Shown piece by piece: positions 41,907-48,993 of a stretch of 64,000 bases of DNA. The translations under genes and the position numbers were made by a program. Within the stretch, counting starts at the first letter, position 1, and each line of letters begins with the position of its first letter. The notes under the pieces are model-generated. The model saw only the letters and a list, made by a program, of their open reading frames with translations. It searched no databases and was not told where the DNA came from. The stretch comes from Oscillospiraceae bacterium (GTDB taxonomy: Bacteria > Bacillota > Clostridia > Oscillospirales > Ruminococcaceae), in NCBI GenBank assembly GCA_015067315.1, contig SVMR01000005.1, forward strand, positions 1-64,000, given 5' to 3'.

Positions 41907-41935
41907 AATATAGCATATAAAAAAGCTTTATGCAA
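41907..41935 (-). promoter_or_regulatory. Promoter of the T-box-cysE transcript
   Basis: Minus strand TTGCAT (41935-41930), 17-bp spacer, TATATT (41912-41907). It ends 8 bp before the dacF-type gene stop. Confidence 0.8.
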
Positions 41936-41942
41936 GAGTTTT

Positions 41943-43265
41943 TTATCTGTCATGCCCGAGCCTTCTGTAATGTCTGTGCTTGCGGAGGCGGTTGTATTTT
42001 CTTATATTGTATGCGCGGATTATAAGAACGATGATTACAAGAACCCCGAGTATTCCGAAGGGAATTGCAATGAATATCCACCATCGGAAGGTCGATTCCT
42101 CGTTTTTGATTTCCGTTTCGGAAGAAATAACGGAGGATTCCTTTACAATATGATATTCCGGAGAAATTGTAAAGTTTCCGGTAAGCATGTTTTCGCTTGT
42201 TTTTTCAAAAGATACGTTAAGGGCAACGCTGCTTACTTCGGAAAGCAGGCAGGATTCGGGAATATTTGTCTTTGCGGTAATATCCGAAGCGCTCATATCT
42301 TCCGTAAGAAGAACGTTTATTGACGCCATGGGATAAACGGTCATTTTTCCGTAAAGTTCCTCGCCCTCATAAACGTTCAGCTCGGATTTTTTTACCGCAA
42401 CGGGAATTTCAACGCTTTTGAAATTTTCGAAGCAATAATTGAGAAGAAGGCGGGAATCCTTATATTTTGCGTTTTTGTTTTTGCTTTTCATAACAACGCA
42501 GATAAGATCCATTTCTCCGTTGGAAGCGGTGGTGACTGCGGTGTGCATAGCTTCTTCCGTCCAGCCGAGTTTTCCGCCGGTTGCGTAATCATAACCGTGG
42601 GTTGCGTTATATTGGCTTCCGACTATCATTGCGTGGTGGGTTCCGAAGTTGCGTTCGCCGTTTTTGTTGGTTGCGGGAATGGTCCATTCCCATGCGGAAA
42701 AATACTTCATGAATCCGGGAACGGAAAGAGCGTATTTTGTGATGATCGCCATATCCCTTGCGGTTGTGTAATGGTTCATCTCCGGCATGCCGGTGGAGTT
42801 GGAAAAATGGGAACCGGTGCAGCCAAGCTCCGCAAGTTTTTCGTTCATAAGCCGGACGAAGGCAAGCTGGCTTCCGGCGGAAGCGTCCGCAAGAGCCATT
42901 GCGCAGTCGTTTGCGGATTCGACCATTGCGCCGTAAAGAAGGTCCTCAATGGTGCAGATTTCTCCTTCGGAAAAAGCAAGATGGGTGCTTGCCCGGTCAT
43001 AACTTGCGGCTTCTTTGGAAAAAGTATATTTGTCCGCCGGGTCAAGGCGTTCAAGCGCCATTGCGCAGGTGAGGATTTTTGTTATTGAAGCGGGTTCGCG
43101 TTTTTCGTTTTCGTTTCCGCCGATTAAAATCTGCCCGGTTTTCGCGTCCATTACGCACCAGGTTTCGGAAATGATTTCCGAGGAAGGCATTGCCGCAAAA
43201 GAAGGAACGGCAAGCGAAAGAACAAAAATTACCGAAAGAACAAGGGAAAAAAGTTTTTTAACCAT
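41943..43265 (-). CDS. D-alanyl-D-alanine carboxypeptidase (PBP5/DacF-type)
   Basis: A low-molecular-weight PBP trimming peptidoglycan stem peptides. The 440-residue product has a signal peptide (1-25, ending PSFAA), SITK (Ser60-Lys63), SAN (117-119) and KLG (232-234) in place of the usual KTG. A C-terminal beta domain and a final membrane helix (about 393-417) with a basic tail follow, a type I membrane anchor instead of the usual amphipathic helix. ATG at 43265 follows AAAGGATG; the frame extends 10 codons further without support. DacB/DacF assignment cannot be settled. Confidence 0.92.
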   Translation of the reverse strand: MVKKLFSLVLSVIFVLSLAVPSFAAMPSSEIISETWCVMDAKTGQILIGGNENEKREPASITKILTCAMALERLDPADKYTFSKEAASYDRASTHLAFSEGEICTIEDLLYGAMVESANDCAMALADASAGSQLAFVRLMNEKLAELGCTGSHFSNSTGMPEMNHYTTARDMAIITKYALSVPGFMKYFSAWEWTIPATNKNGERNFGTHHAMIVGSQYNATHGYDYATGGKLGWTEEAMHTAVTTASNGEMDLICVVMKSKNKNAKYKDSRLLLNYCFENFKSVEIPVAVKKSELNVYEGEELYGKMTVYPMASINVLLTEDMSASDITAKTNIPESCLLSEVSSVALNVSFEKTSENMLTGNFTISPEYHIVKESSVISSETEIKNEESTFRWWIFIAIPFGILGVLVIIVLIIRAYNIRKYNRLRKHRHYRRLGHDR

Positions 43266-43310
43266 ATTTACATCCTTTTTTGGAAAATTTATCACAAAGC
43301 ATTATATTTT

Positions 43311-43339
43311 ATAATAACATATAATTTCGTTTGTTGCAA
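43311..43339 (-). promoter_or_regulatory. Promoter of the D-Ala-D-Ala carboxypeptidase gene
   Basis: Minus strand TTGCAA (43339-43334), 17-bp spacer, TATTAT (43316-43311). Confidence 0.68.
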
Positions 43340-43421
43340 AATACTTTTCGGAATATTAAGGAATATTTAATAATTTTTCGGCAAAAATAGGATTAAAAAT
43401 AAAAAAGGAGATGTTTTTTAT

Positions 43422-43646
43422 ATGGATATGAGCGCCATTACATGGGTTGACAGGCTTGCCCTTCTTCTTATCATAGTCGGCGGACTCAACTGGGGACTCA
43501 TCGGTCTTTTGGATTTTGACCTTGTTGCCTGGCTTTTCGGAAGTCCGGAAGCACTTCTCAGCAGAGTTGTTTACACTCTTGTCGGTGTGGGCGCCGCCTG
43601 GGGAATCACTCTTCTCTTCAGACCCAGAGAGGAAAGAGCAACTTAA
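43422..43646 (+). CDS. DUF378 family small membrane protein
   Basis: A 74-residue protein with two helices (about 10-30 and 46-66) and the DUF378 signature LLLIIVGGLNWGLIGLLDFDLV, then VYTLVGVGAAWGI. Similar to YuzA of Bacillus; function unknown. AAGGAG is 11 nt before ATG 43422; ATG 43428 is an alternative. It stands alone between divergent dacF and a terminator. Confidence 0.9.
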   Translation: MDMSAITWVDRLALLLIIVGGLNWGLIGLLDFDLVAWLFGSPEALLSRVVYTLVGVGAAWGITLLFRPREERAT

Positions 43647-43673
43647 ACTCCCTCCCGAAAACAAGGCAAAAAA

Positions 43674-43699
43674 AGCGCTCCCTTCCGGGAGCGCTTTTT
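43674..43699. terminator. Terminator after the DUF378 gene
   Basis: AGCGCTCCC (43674-43682), TTCC, GGGAGCGCT (43687-43695) and T tail; the flanking A run makes it usable from the other strand too. Confidence 0.9.
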
Positions 43700-43716
43700 C
43701 CTAATTAAAGAAAATA

Positions 43717-44619
43717 TTAATTAATTTCATCCCAAAAATCATATTCGTGGACTATAATAATGTGTTTTCCTTCTTTTCTTAAATTAACAGCTTTTTCCAC
43801 TTTTCTTCCGTAGCAAGAGAAAGCCCAACACGGATTACCATCTGCACCAACGATAAGATAGTCTGTTTTTTGGGTTACATTGTCATTATATGAACCACCT
43901 TTTTCGCAAATGATGTTCGCAATTTCGTTGCGAGTTGCTTTTTTTGAAGCACCAGTAAAACAAAATGTTTTTCCGTCAATATTTATTTCTGGACAAGTGG
44001 CACAAATACCACCAATACTATAATTTTTTTGAAGCTCTTTTATATCGTTACAATTTAAGTTGAATGATTCACGAGTATCAATAAATGTTGAGAAAAATGC
44101 TTTGAGCATATTATTTTCATCTGATGAGATTTTACCGTCTTCTTTTGCTGCAAGTATTAAACTATAGACTTCATCAAAAGGATAAGTTCCAGAAAGATAA
44201 TCATTATCGTCCATCCAATTTTCAAGTGTGGATATTTCCTCGCCAGAAAGAATGCCATCAGCCATAATTCCATGGAGAATGGATTCGAGTTGTTGGATTT
44301 TACTCGTAATTAAGTCAAAATAAAGGTTGTTTTGATTAATATTTAAGAATTTATTACACAACCAAATAATATTCTCGGCTTCATCAATATCAAGAATATT
44401 GTCAGAAAACACTTCGTGAATAATAGGGAGAATTTCAGAAAAAGGATGGGTATCCATTAAATGCTCGTGAAGAGAATACCAATTTTCAACTTCGTTTTGT
44501 TCAGCTTCGGTAATTATACCGTCGGAAACAATTCCAGATAAAATGCCAACAAGTGAATTTAATGATTTGTGGAGTTCTTCTTTCTTCATAAAATGCCTAT
44601 ATTCATTAAGTTCTTTCAT
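43717..44619 (-). CDS. BRCT-domain protein with N-terminal helical repeats
   Basis: A 300-residue protein. The C-terminus (about 210-298) is a BRCT domain of the DNA-ligase type: INIDGKTFCFTGASKKATRN, ICEKGGSYNDNVTQKTDYLI. The first 180 residues hold three or so acidic helical repeats with DGIITEAEQNEVENW, DNILDIDEAENII and DGILSGEEISTLENWMDDN, resembling TerB or EF-hand-like folds. Base composition is clearly more AT-rich than neighbours, and Asn/Ile codons are AT-ended, suggesting recent acquisition. Such proteins occur in accessory or phage-linked DNA; a DNA-damage or defence role is only a guess. Confidence 0.82.
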   Translation of the reverse strand: MKELNEYRHFMKKEELHKSLNSLVGILSGIVSDGIITEAEQNEVENWYSLHEHLMDTHPFSEILPIIHEVFSDNILDIDEAENIIWLCNKFLNINQNNLYFDLITSKIQQLESILHGIMADGILSGEEISTLENWMDDNDYLSGTYPFDEVYSLILAAKEDGKISSDENNMLKAFFSTFIDTRESFNLNCNDIKELQKNYSIGGICATCPEINIDGKTFCFTGASKKATRNEIANIICEKGGSYNDNVTQKTDYLIVGADGNPCWAFSCYGRKVEKAVNLRKEGKHIIIVHEYDFWDEIN

Positions 44620-44703
44620 GGTTACACTTCCTTTTACACAAGCACAAAATAATTATTTATTATATAATACCACAAAACAATAAAAACTTCCAGCGCTTTC
44701 TGT

Positions 44704-45837
44704 TTATATCGGTCTGTCCAGAATCTCTCTGTATTTCTGATAAAATTCCTCAAAGGTTCCGTTTTCGATTTCCTCGCGGATCCTCGCCATCATTTCGTTG
44801 TAAAACCAAAGGTTATGGAGAACGCAAAGGCGCATTCCAAGGCGTTCGTCCGCTTTTAAAAGGTGGCGGATATAGCCTTTGCTGTAGCTTCTGCAGGCGG
44901 GGCAGCCGCAGTTTTCGTCGATGGGAGTTCCGTCATATTTGAATTTTTCCGCAAGGATACGGACTTTTCCGTTCCATGTAAAAACGTTTCCGTGCTGGGC
45001 GTTCCGAAGCGGAAGAACGCAGTCGAAAAAATCGATTCCACGGTGAACCCCTTCAAGAATATTGAGGGGAGTTCCGACCCCCATAAGATAGCGGGGTTTG
45101 TCCTTCGGCATAAAAGGTTCAACGGCGTCGATTATCCGGTACATTTCCTCGGCGCTTTCGCCGACGGAAAGTCCGCCGATGGCGTAACCGTCAAGACCTT
45201 CGATTTTTGCAATTTCCTTCATATGGTCAACGCGGATATCGTCATAAACTCCGCCCTGGTTGATTCCGAAAAGAAGCTGGCCGGGGTTTATTGTTTCCGG
45301 AAGTTCGGCAAGCCTTTTGTGTTCTTCAATACATCTTTTCAGCCAGCGGGTTGTTCTTGCGACGGATTTTTCAACGTAATCCCGGGGAGCGGGGTTTTCG
45401 ATGCATTCGTCAAAAGCCATCGCAATGTCGCTTCCGAGTTTCGACTGAATCCGCATCGATTCTTCCGGACCCATAAAAATCTTCCGTCCGTCGATGTATG
45501 AAGTGAAATATGCGCCCTCTTCCTTGATGCGGCGGATTTTCTGAAGGGAAAAAACCTGGAATCCGCCGGAATCGGTGAGGATAGGTTTGTCCCAGTTCAT
45601 AAATTTATGAAGTCCGCCAAGCCGCGCAATAAGTTCCTCTCCCGGCTGCATATGAAGATGATAGGTGTTCGAAAGTTCAACAAGGGTTCCGATTTCCCGA
45701 AGGTCGTCGGTGGAAGCTCCTCCGCGGATCGCCGCGGCGGTTCCCACGTTCATAAAAACCGGCGTTTCAACGGTTCCGTGGGGAGTTTCAAGCCTTGCCC
45801 GGCGCGCTTTTCCGCAGGTTGTAAGAATTTTGTACAT
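44704..45837 (-). CDS. tgt: tRNA-guanine transglycosylase
   Basis: Tgt exchanges G34 for preQ1 in GUN-anticodon tRNAs, leading to queuosine. The 377-residue protein has ILTDSGGFQVFSL (Asp89), GGLSVGE, IDFFDCVLPLRNAQHG (nucleophile Asp), and zinc ligands Cys310, Cys312, Cys315 and His341 with the same spacing as the Zymomonas enzyme. ATG at 45837 has GGAGG 5 nt upstream; the very long open frame before it runs through repeats. queT at 57.4 kb is a functional partner. Confidence 0.97.
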   Translation of the reverse strand: MYKILTTCGKARRARLETPHGTVETPVFMNVGTAAAIRGGASTDDLREIGTLVELSNTYHLHMQPGEELIARLGGLHKFMNWDKPILTDSGGFQVFSLQKIRRIKEEGAYFTSYIDGRKIFMGPEESMRIQSKLGSDIAMAFDECIENPAPRDYVEKSVARTTRWLKRCIEEHKRLAELPETINPGQLLFGINQGGVYDDIRVDHMKEIAKIEGLDGYAIGGLSVGESAEEMYRIIDAVEPFMPKDKPRYLMGVGTPLNILEGVHRGIDFFDCVLPLRNAQHGNVFTWNGKVRILAEKFKYDGTPIDENCGCPACRSYSKGYIRHLLKADERLGMRLCVLHNLWFYNEMMARIREEIENGTFEEFYQKYREILDRPI

Positions 45838-45894
45838 AGTTCCTCCGAATGGATTTGATATAGAAATATAATAACATAAAATCCCCGCAATTAA

Positions 45895-46215
45895 AAGCCT
45901 CCCGGTCAGGTAAAAAGGAGAAACGGATTGCCACGCCTTCTGCGAAGGCTCGCAATGACAAACCAATGTCATTCTGAGCGAAGCGAAGAATCCGTTCCCT
46001 TTAAAAAGGATTCCCGGAGAGTAGCCTCCCTTGCCTAAAGGGAGGTGGCATTTCCGCAGGAAATGACGGAGGGATTCCTCTTTAAAATAGCGGTAAATTA
46101 TAAAAGAATCCCCCAGTCGCGCACCTGTTCTTAAAGGCGTGACAGCCCCCTTTGACAAGGGGGCCTTTTTTACAAAAAACGGGCGACCGCAAGGGTCGCC
46201 CCTACATCGCTCCAA
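45895..46215. repeat. Composite palindromic element block
   Basis: No gene. The ATTGCcac-GCCTT/AAGGC module with GTCATTCTGAGCGAAGCGAAG (about 45927-45990), then a canonical short element (46024-46170) with CCTCCCTTGCCTAAAGGGAGG, stem CATTTCC/GGAAATG, linker, inverted GAATCCCCCAGTCGCGC ... GCGTGACAGCCCCCTTTG, and a GGGCGACC/GGTCGCCC palindrome (about 46180-46203). Confidence 0.85.
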
Positions 46216-46314
46216 TAAACCTATCTTTTTCCGCTTAACCGCAGGCGTGCTCTTTACCGGAAAGCGCCTTTGTGATAAAATAACTCTGTAATTAAAACGA
46301 AAGGGCGGATTTCG

Positions 46315-47259
46315 GTGTTTGAATTTTCTGCAAACGGAACAATCCTGCTTTTCGGAAACCATACCGAACAGCAGGGCGGATGCGTTCTCGGTTCGGCGGC
46401 GGAACAAAAAATCCGCGCCTTTGCAAAACCGAACGGAACCGATACAATACATATAGAATCGGAATATTTCGGGAATTTCGATATTGAAATCGGCGATTCG
46501 GAACCGAAAGCGGAAGAAGCGGAAACCCCCGCGGCTTTGGTAAGGGGAATCATGAACTGCTTTATCGAAAGCGGGAATATCTTCGGCGGATTTGACGCAA
46601 AAATCGTTTCGGAAATTCCTTCCGGAAGCGGAATTTCAAAAAACGCCGCTTTCGAAGTTCTTATCGGGAAAATCATAAGCGGACTTTTTTTCGAAAACAG
46701 CGTTCCTCCTTTTCGCCTTGCGGAATTCGGAAGAATTGCGGAAAACGATTATTTCGGAAATCCCTGCGGAATTGCCGAAAGAATGATCTGCGCCCTCGGA
46801 GGAACGGTTTTTGCGGATTTTTCGAATCCGGAAATGCCTTTTTGCCGGAAAATCGATTTTGATTTTGAAAAAAGCGGATACACAGCCGCAATAATCAGCG
46901 GTGAAAAAGCGGATTTTGCGGATGATTTTTTTGAAACCGAAAAAGATCTTGCCTTTGCCGCCCTCAATATGGGGCATACGGTTCTTTCCGAAGGGGACGA
47001 GGCGGAATTTATCGCACAATTTCCTATTCTTCGGAAAAAATGCGGCGAAAGGGCGGCTTTCCGCGCACTTTCTTATTATGAAGAAACCCGAAGGGCGCAG
47101 GAAGCGGCGGAAGCGCTTATGAACGGCGGTTTCGATGAGTTCCTGCGGATTTTTGAAGAAGCGGAAAAAGCGGATCTTGTTTTTGTTCCGGAAGAAAAAG
47201 CCGCGGAATTTGCGGAAGAAAAGGAAAAAGAAGGCTTCGGCGTTCTTTTTGTCCTTTAA
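46315..47259 (+). CDS. Degenerate galactokinase-like GHMP kinase
   Basis: A 314-residue protein resembling the N-terminal part of galactokinase: FGNHTEQQGGCVLGSA (about 13-28) at the usual EHTDYNGG position, EIPSGSGISKNAAFEV (100-115) at the GHMP glycine loop, and NPCGIAERMICALGG (149-163) at CGIMDQ. The catalytic Asp of CGIMDQ is Glu (155), the sugar-binding EHxDY is changed to NHTEQ, and the C-terminal third motif is missing. Kinase activity on galactose is doubtful; a related sugar, a regulatory role or decay are possible. GTG at 46315 follows AAGGGCGG. Confidence 0.65.
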   Translation: MFEFSANGTILLFGNHTEQQGGCVLGSAAEQKIRAFAKPNGTDTIHIESEYFGNFDIEIGDSEPKAEEAETPAALVRGIMNCFIESGNIFGGFDAKIVSEIPSGSGISKNAAFEVLIGKIISGLFFENSVPPFRLAEFGRIAENDYFGNPCGIAERMICALGGTVFADFSNPEMPFCRKIDFDFEKSGYTAAIISGEKADFADDFFETEKDLAFAALNMGHTVLSEGDEAEFIAQFPILRKKCGERAAFRALSYYEETRRAQEAAEALMNGGFDEFLRIFEEAEKADLVFVPEEKAAEFAEEKEKEGFGVLFVL

Positions 47260-47262
47260 AAT

Positions 47263-47291
47263 TTGACCTTGAAGCCGATTAATGTTAAAAT
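47263..47291 (+). promoter_or_regulatory. Promoter of the DUF1294-rlmA-TSCPD operon
   Basis: TTGACC (47263-47268), 17-bp spacer, TAAAAT (47286-47291), directly after the upstream gene. Confidence 0.78.
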
Positions 47292-47327
47292 AAAACGAAC
47301 CTTTCCGAAAGGGGAATTTTTCAAAAA

Positions 47328-47591
47328 ATGGAACCTTTGATTTTATATTATATCGCGGTGAACGCCGCGGCTTTTGTGATGTACGGCGCGGATAAATATT
47401 TTGCAAAGAAGAAAATGCGGCGGATTTCCGAAAAAACGCTTATCCTTGCTGCGGCAATGGGCGGCGCTTTCGGCGCATACGCGGGAATGCAGATTTTCCG
47501 CCATAAAACAAAACACACAAAATTCAACCTGCTTGTGCCTCTTTGCATGGCGGCGCATATCGGCGTGTTTTTGTATCTTTTCAAAAAATGA
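47328..47591 (+). CDS. DUF1294 small membrane protein
   Basis: An 87-residue protein with three to four hydrophobic segments and the DUF1294 pattern LYYIAVNAAAFVMYGADKYF, then GGAFGAYAGMQIFRHKTKH. Function unknown. The ATGA overlap with rlmA indicates an operon. Confidence 0.9.
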   Translation: MEPLILYYIAVNAAAFVMYGADKYFAKKKMRRISEKTLILAAAMGGAFGAYAGMQIFRHKTKHTKFNLLVPLCMAAHIGVFLYLFKK

Positions 47592-48415
47592 GCATTTACA
47601 GATGTCCGCTTTGCAAGACAAAGCTTTCGAAAAACGAACGCTCGCTTAAATGTGAGCACGGACATTCCTTCGATATTTCCGCGGAAGGATACGTCCACCT
47701 TCTTCCGGCAAACAAAATGAATTCAAAAATCCCCGGCGACAGCAAGGAAATGGCCGCTTCCCGCTCCGCCTTCCTCGATAAAGGATATTACGAACCGCTT
47801 CTTCTGGAACTTGAAAAAACGGTGCTCGAACTTGCAAAAGGCGAGGAACCTGCGGTGCTCGATTGCGGATGCGGCGAAGGATATTATACTTCCAACATTG
47901 CAAAAGAGCTTAAAAACCGCATTCCCAAGGCAAAAATCGCGGGTTTTGATATAAGCCGCCCTTCCGTTAGGCGCGCCGCAAAAAGAACGAAGGAAGTTGA
48001 ATTTGCGGTTGCTTCCGTTTTCGATATTCCCGTTTCCGACGGGGAATTCGATATTCTTCTCAACGTGTTCAGTCCTTTGAGCATCGGGGAATATAACCGC
48101 GTGCTCAAAAGCGGCGGATACTATGTCTATGTTGTTCCCGCGGCAAGACATCTTTGGGAACTTAAAGCGGCGATTTATGATGTTCCGTATGAAAACAAAG
48201 AAGAGGATACCCCCTACGAAGGTTTTGAGCATATCGAAACAAGGCGAGTCCGATACAAAACCGAAATAAAAACAAGCGAGGATATCTTTGCCCTTTTCCA
48301 GATGACGCCATATTATTGGAAAACCTCCGCAAAAGGCGCCGAAAAACTGAAGAAATACGAAAGCCTTCTGACGGAAGTCGCTTTCGATATTCATATTTAC
48401 AAAAAGGAGAAATAA
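47588..48415 (+). CDS. rlmA: 23S rRNA (guanine) methyltransferase RlmA-like
   Basis: A SAM-dependent methyltransferase of 275 residues. The N-terminal zinc finger YRCPLCKTKL ... LKCEHGHSFD (about 4-30) is characteristic of RlmA; the methyltransferase core has VLDCGCGEGYYTSNIA (SAM motif I), GFDISRPSVRRAAKR and LLNVFSPL. RlmA enzymes methylate G745 or G748 of 23S rRNA; which one cannot be told here. ATG at 47588 overlaps the DUF1294 stop by 4 bp. Confidence 0.87.
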   Translation: MSIYRCPLCKTKLSKNERSLKCEHGHSFDISAEGYVHLLPANKMNSKIPGDSKEMAASRSAFLDKGYYEPLLLELEKTVLELAKGEEPAVLDCGCGEGYYTSNIAKELKNRIPKAKIAGFDISRPSVRRAAKRTKEVEFAVASVFDIPVSDGEFDILLNVFSPLSIGEYNRVLKSGGYYVYVVPAARHLWELKAAIYDVPYENKEEDTPYEGFEHIETRRVRYKTEIKTSEDIFALFQMTPYYWKTSAKGAEKLKKYESLLTEVAFDIHIYKKEK

Positions 48416-48417
48416 AA

Positions 48418-48672
48418 ATGCATTACGATTACAAAACAACCGGAACCTGCTCCAAAAAAATAAGCTTTGATATGGACGAAAACGGAATCGTCACCAACAT
48501 TGTTTTCCTCGGCGGCTGCCCCGGAAACCTCCAGGCAATTCCGAAGATTCTCGAAGGCTGGAAAGCGGATGACATCATCGACCGCCTTTCCGGAAACGAT
48601 TGCGCCGGAAGGGGAACTTCCTGCGCCGACCAGCTTGCAAAAGCTCTTGTCTGGGCAAAAGAACAGAACTGA
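48418..48672 (+). CDS. TSCPD-domain small protein (TIGR03905-like)
   Basis: An 84-residue protein with TGTCSKKISFDMDENGIVTN, GGCPGNLQAI, and a cysteine near the C-terminus in GRGTSCADQLAKAL. It matches the short stand-alone TSCPD family related to the C-terminal domain of B12-dependent ribonucleotide reductase. Function unproven; a metal or regulatory role is likely. AAGGAG precedes the ATG 2 nt after rlmA ends. Last gene before a strong terminator. Confidence 0.88.
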   Translation: MHYDYKTTGTCSKKISFDMDENGIVTNIVFLGGCPGNLQAIPKILEGWKADDIIDRLSGNDCAGRGTSCADQLAKALVWAKEQN

Positions 48673-48700
48673 AAAAAACGCCCCTCCGGGGCGTTTTTTT
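48672..48700 (+). terminator. Terminator after the TSCPD gene
   Basis: ACGCCCC (48678-48684), TCC, GGGGCGT (48688-48694), then six T. Confidence 0.92.
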
Positions 48701-48704
48701 AATG

Positions 48705-48835
48705 CGGAATGCAAAGTGCATAATGCAGAATTATTAATTTAAAATTGAAAGAGTAGGGCGGGGGCTTGCTCCCGCCGCAAAAAAGGCTTCCCGGAGGGCA
48801 ATAGCCCCCTTTAGTCAAGGGGGCCTTTTTGCAAA
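48705..48835. repeat. Short repeats upstream of copA
   Basis: An AT-rich GCATAATGCAGAATTATTAA segment shared with 9.86 and 19.37 kb, a GCGGGGGCTTGCTCCCGCC palindrome (about 48757-48776, also at 61.65 kb), and GCCCCCTTTAGTCAAGGGGGCC (about 48804-48826). Confidence 0.72.
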
Positions 48836-48893
48836 AAAAACGGCGGAAATCCGCTGTTTTTACTGGAAATTTTTAAAATTCACGTTTTCATCA

Positions 48894-48921
48894 TTGTTTT
48901 TTATTAAAAATATGTTAAAAT
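48894..48921 (+). promoter_or_regulatory. Candidate copA promoter
   Basis: TTGTTT (48894-48899), 16-bp spacer, TAAAAT (48916-48921). No recognisable copper-repressor operator was found nearby. Confidence 0.5.
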
Positions 48922-48993
48922 ACATATCATAATGGGGTAAAAGCGGAAAAAACGGTTTTGCCCGATTTTTGCCGGCTTCCGGCAGGAATGAAG

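Noticed and set aside
43340..43362. Promoter for the DUF378 gene from TTGCAA at 43334
   Set aside because: The -10 at the right spacing reads TAAGGA, a poor match; the same TTGCAA fits much better on the minus strand for the carboxypeptidase gene.
45838..46452. Long in-frame extension upstream of tgt (about 200 codons)
   Set aside because: It reads through the repeat block, lacks a ribosome site, and Tgt homologues start at MYKILTTCGKARR-type sequence, which has GGAGG upstream at 45842-45846.
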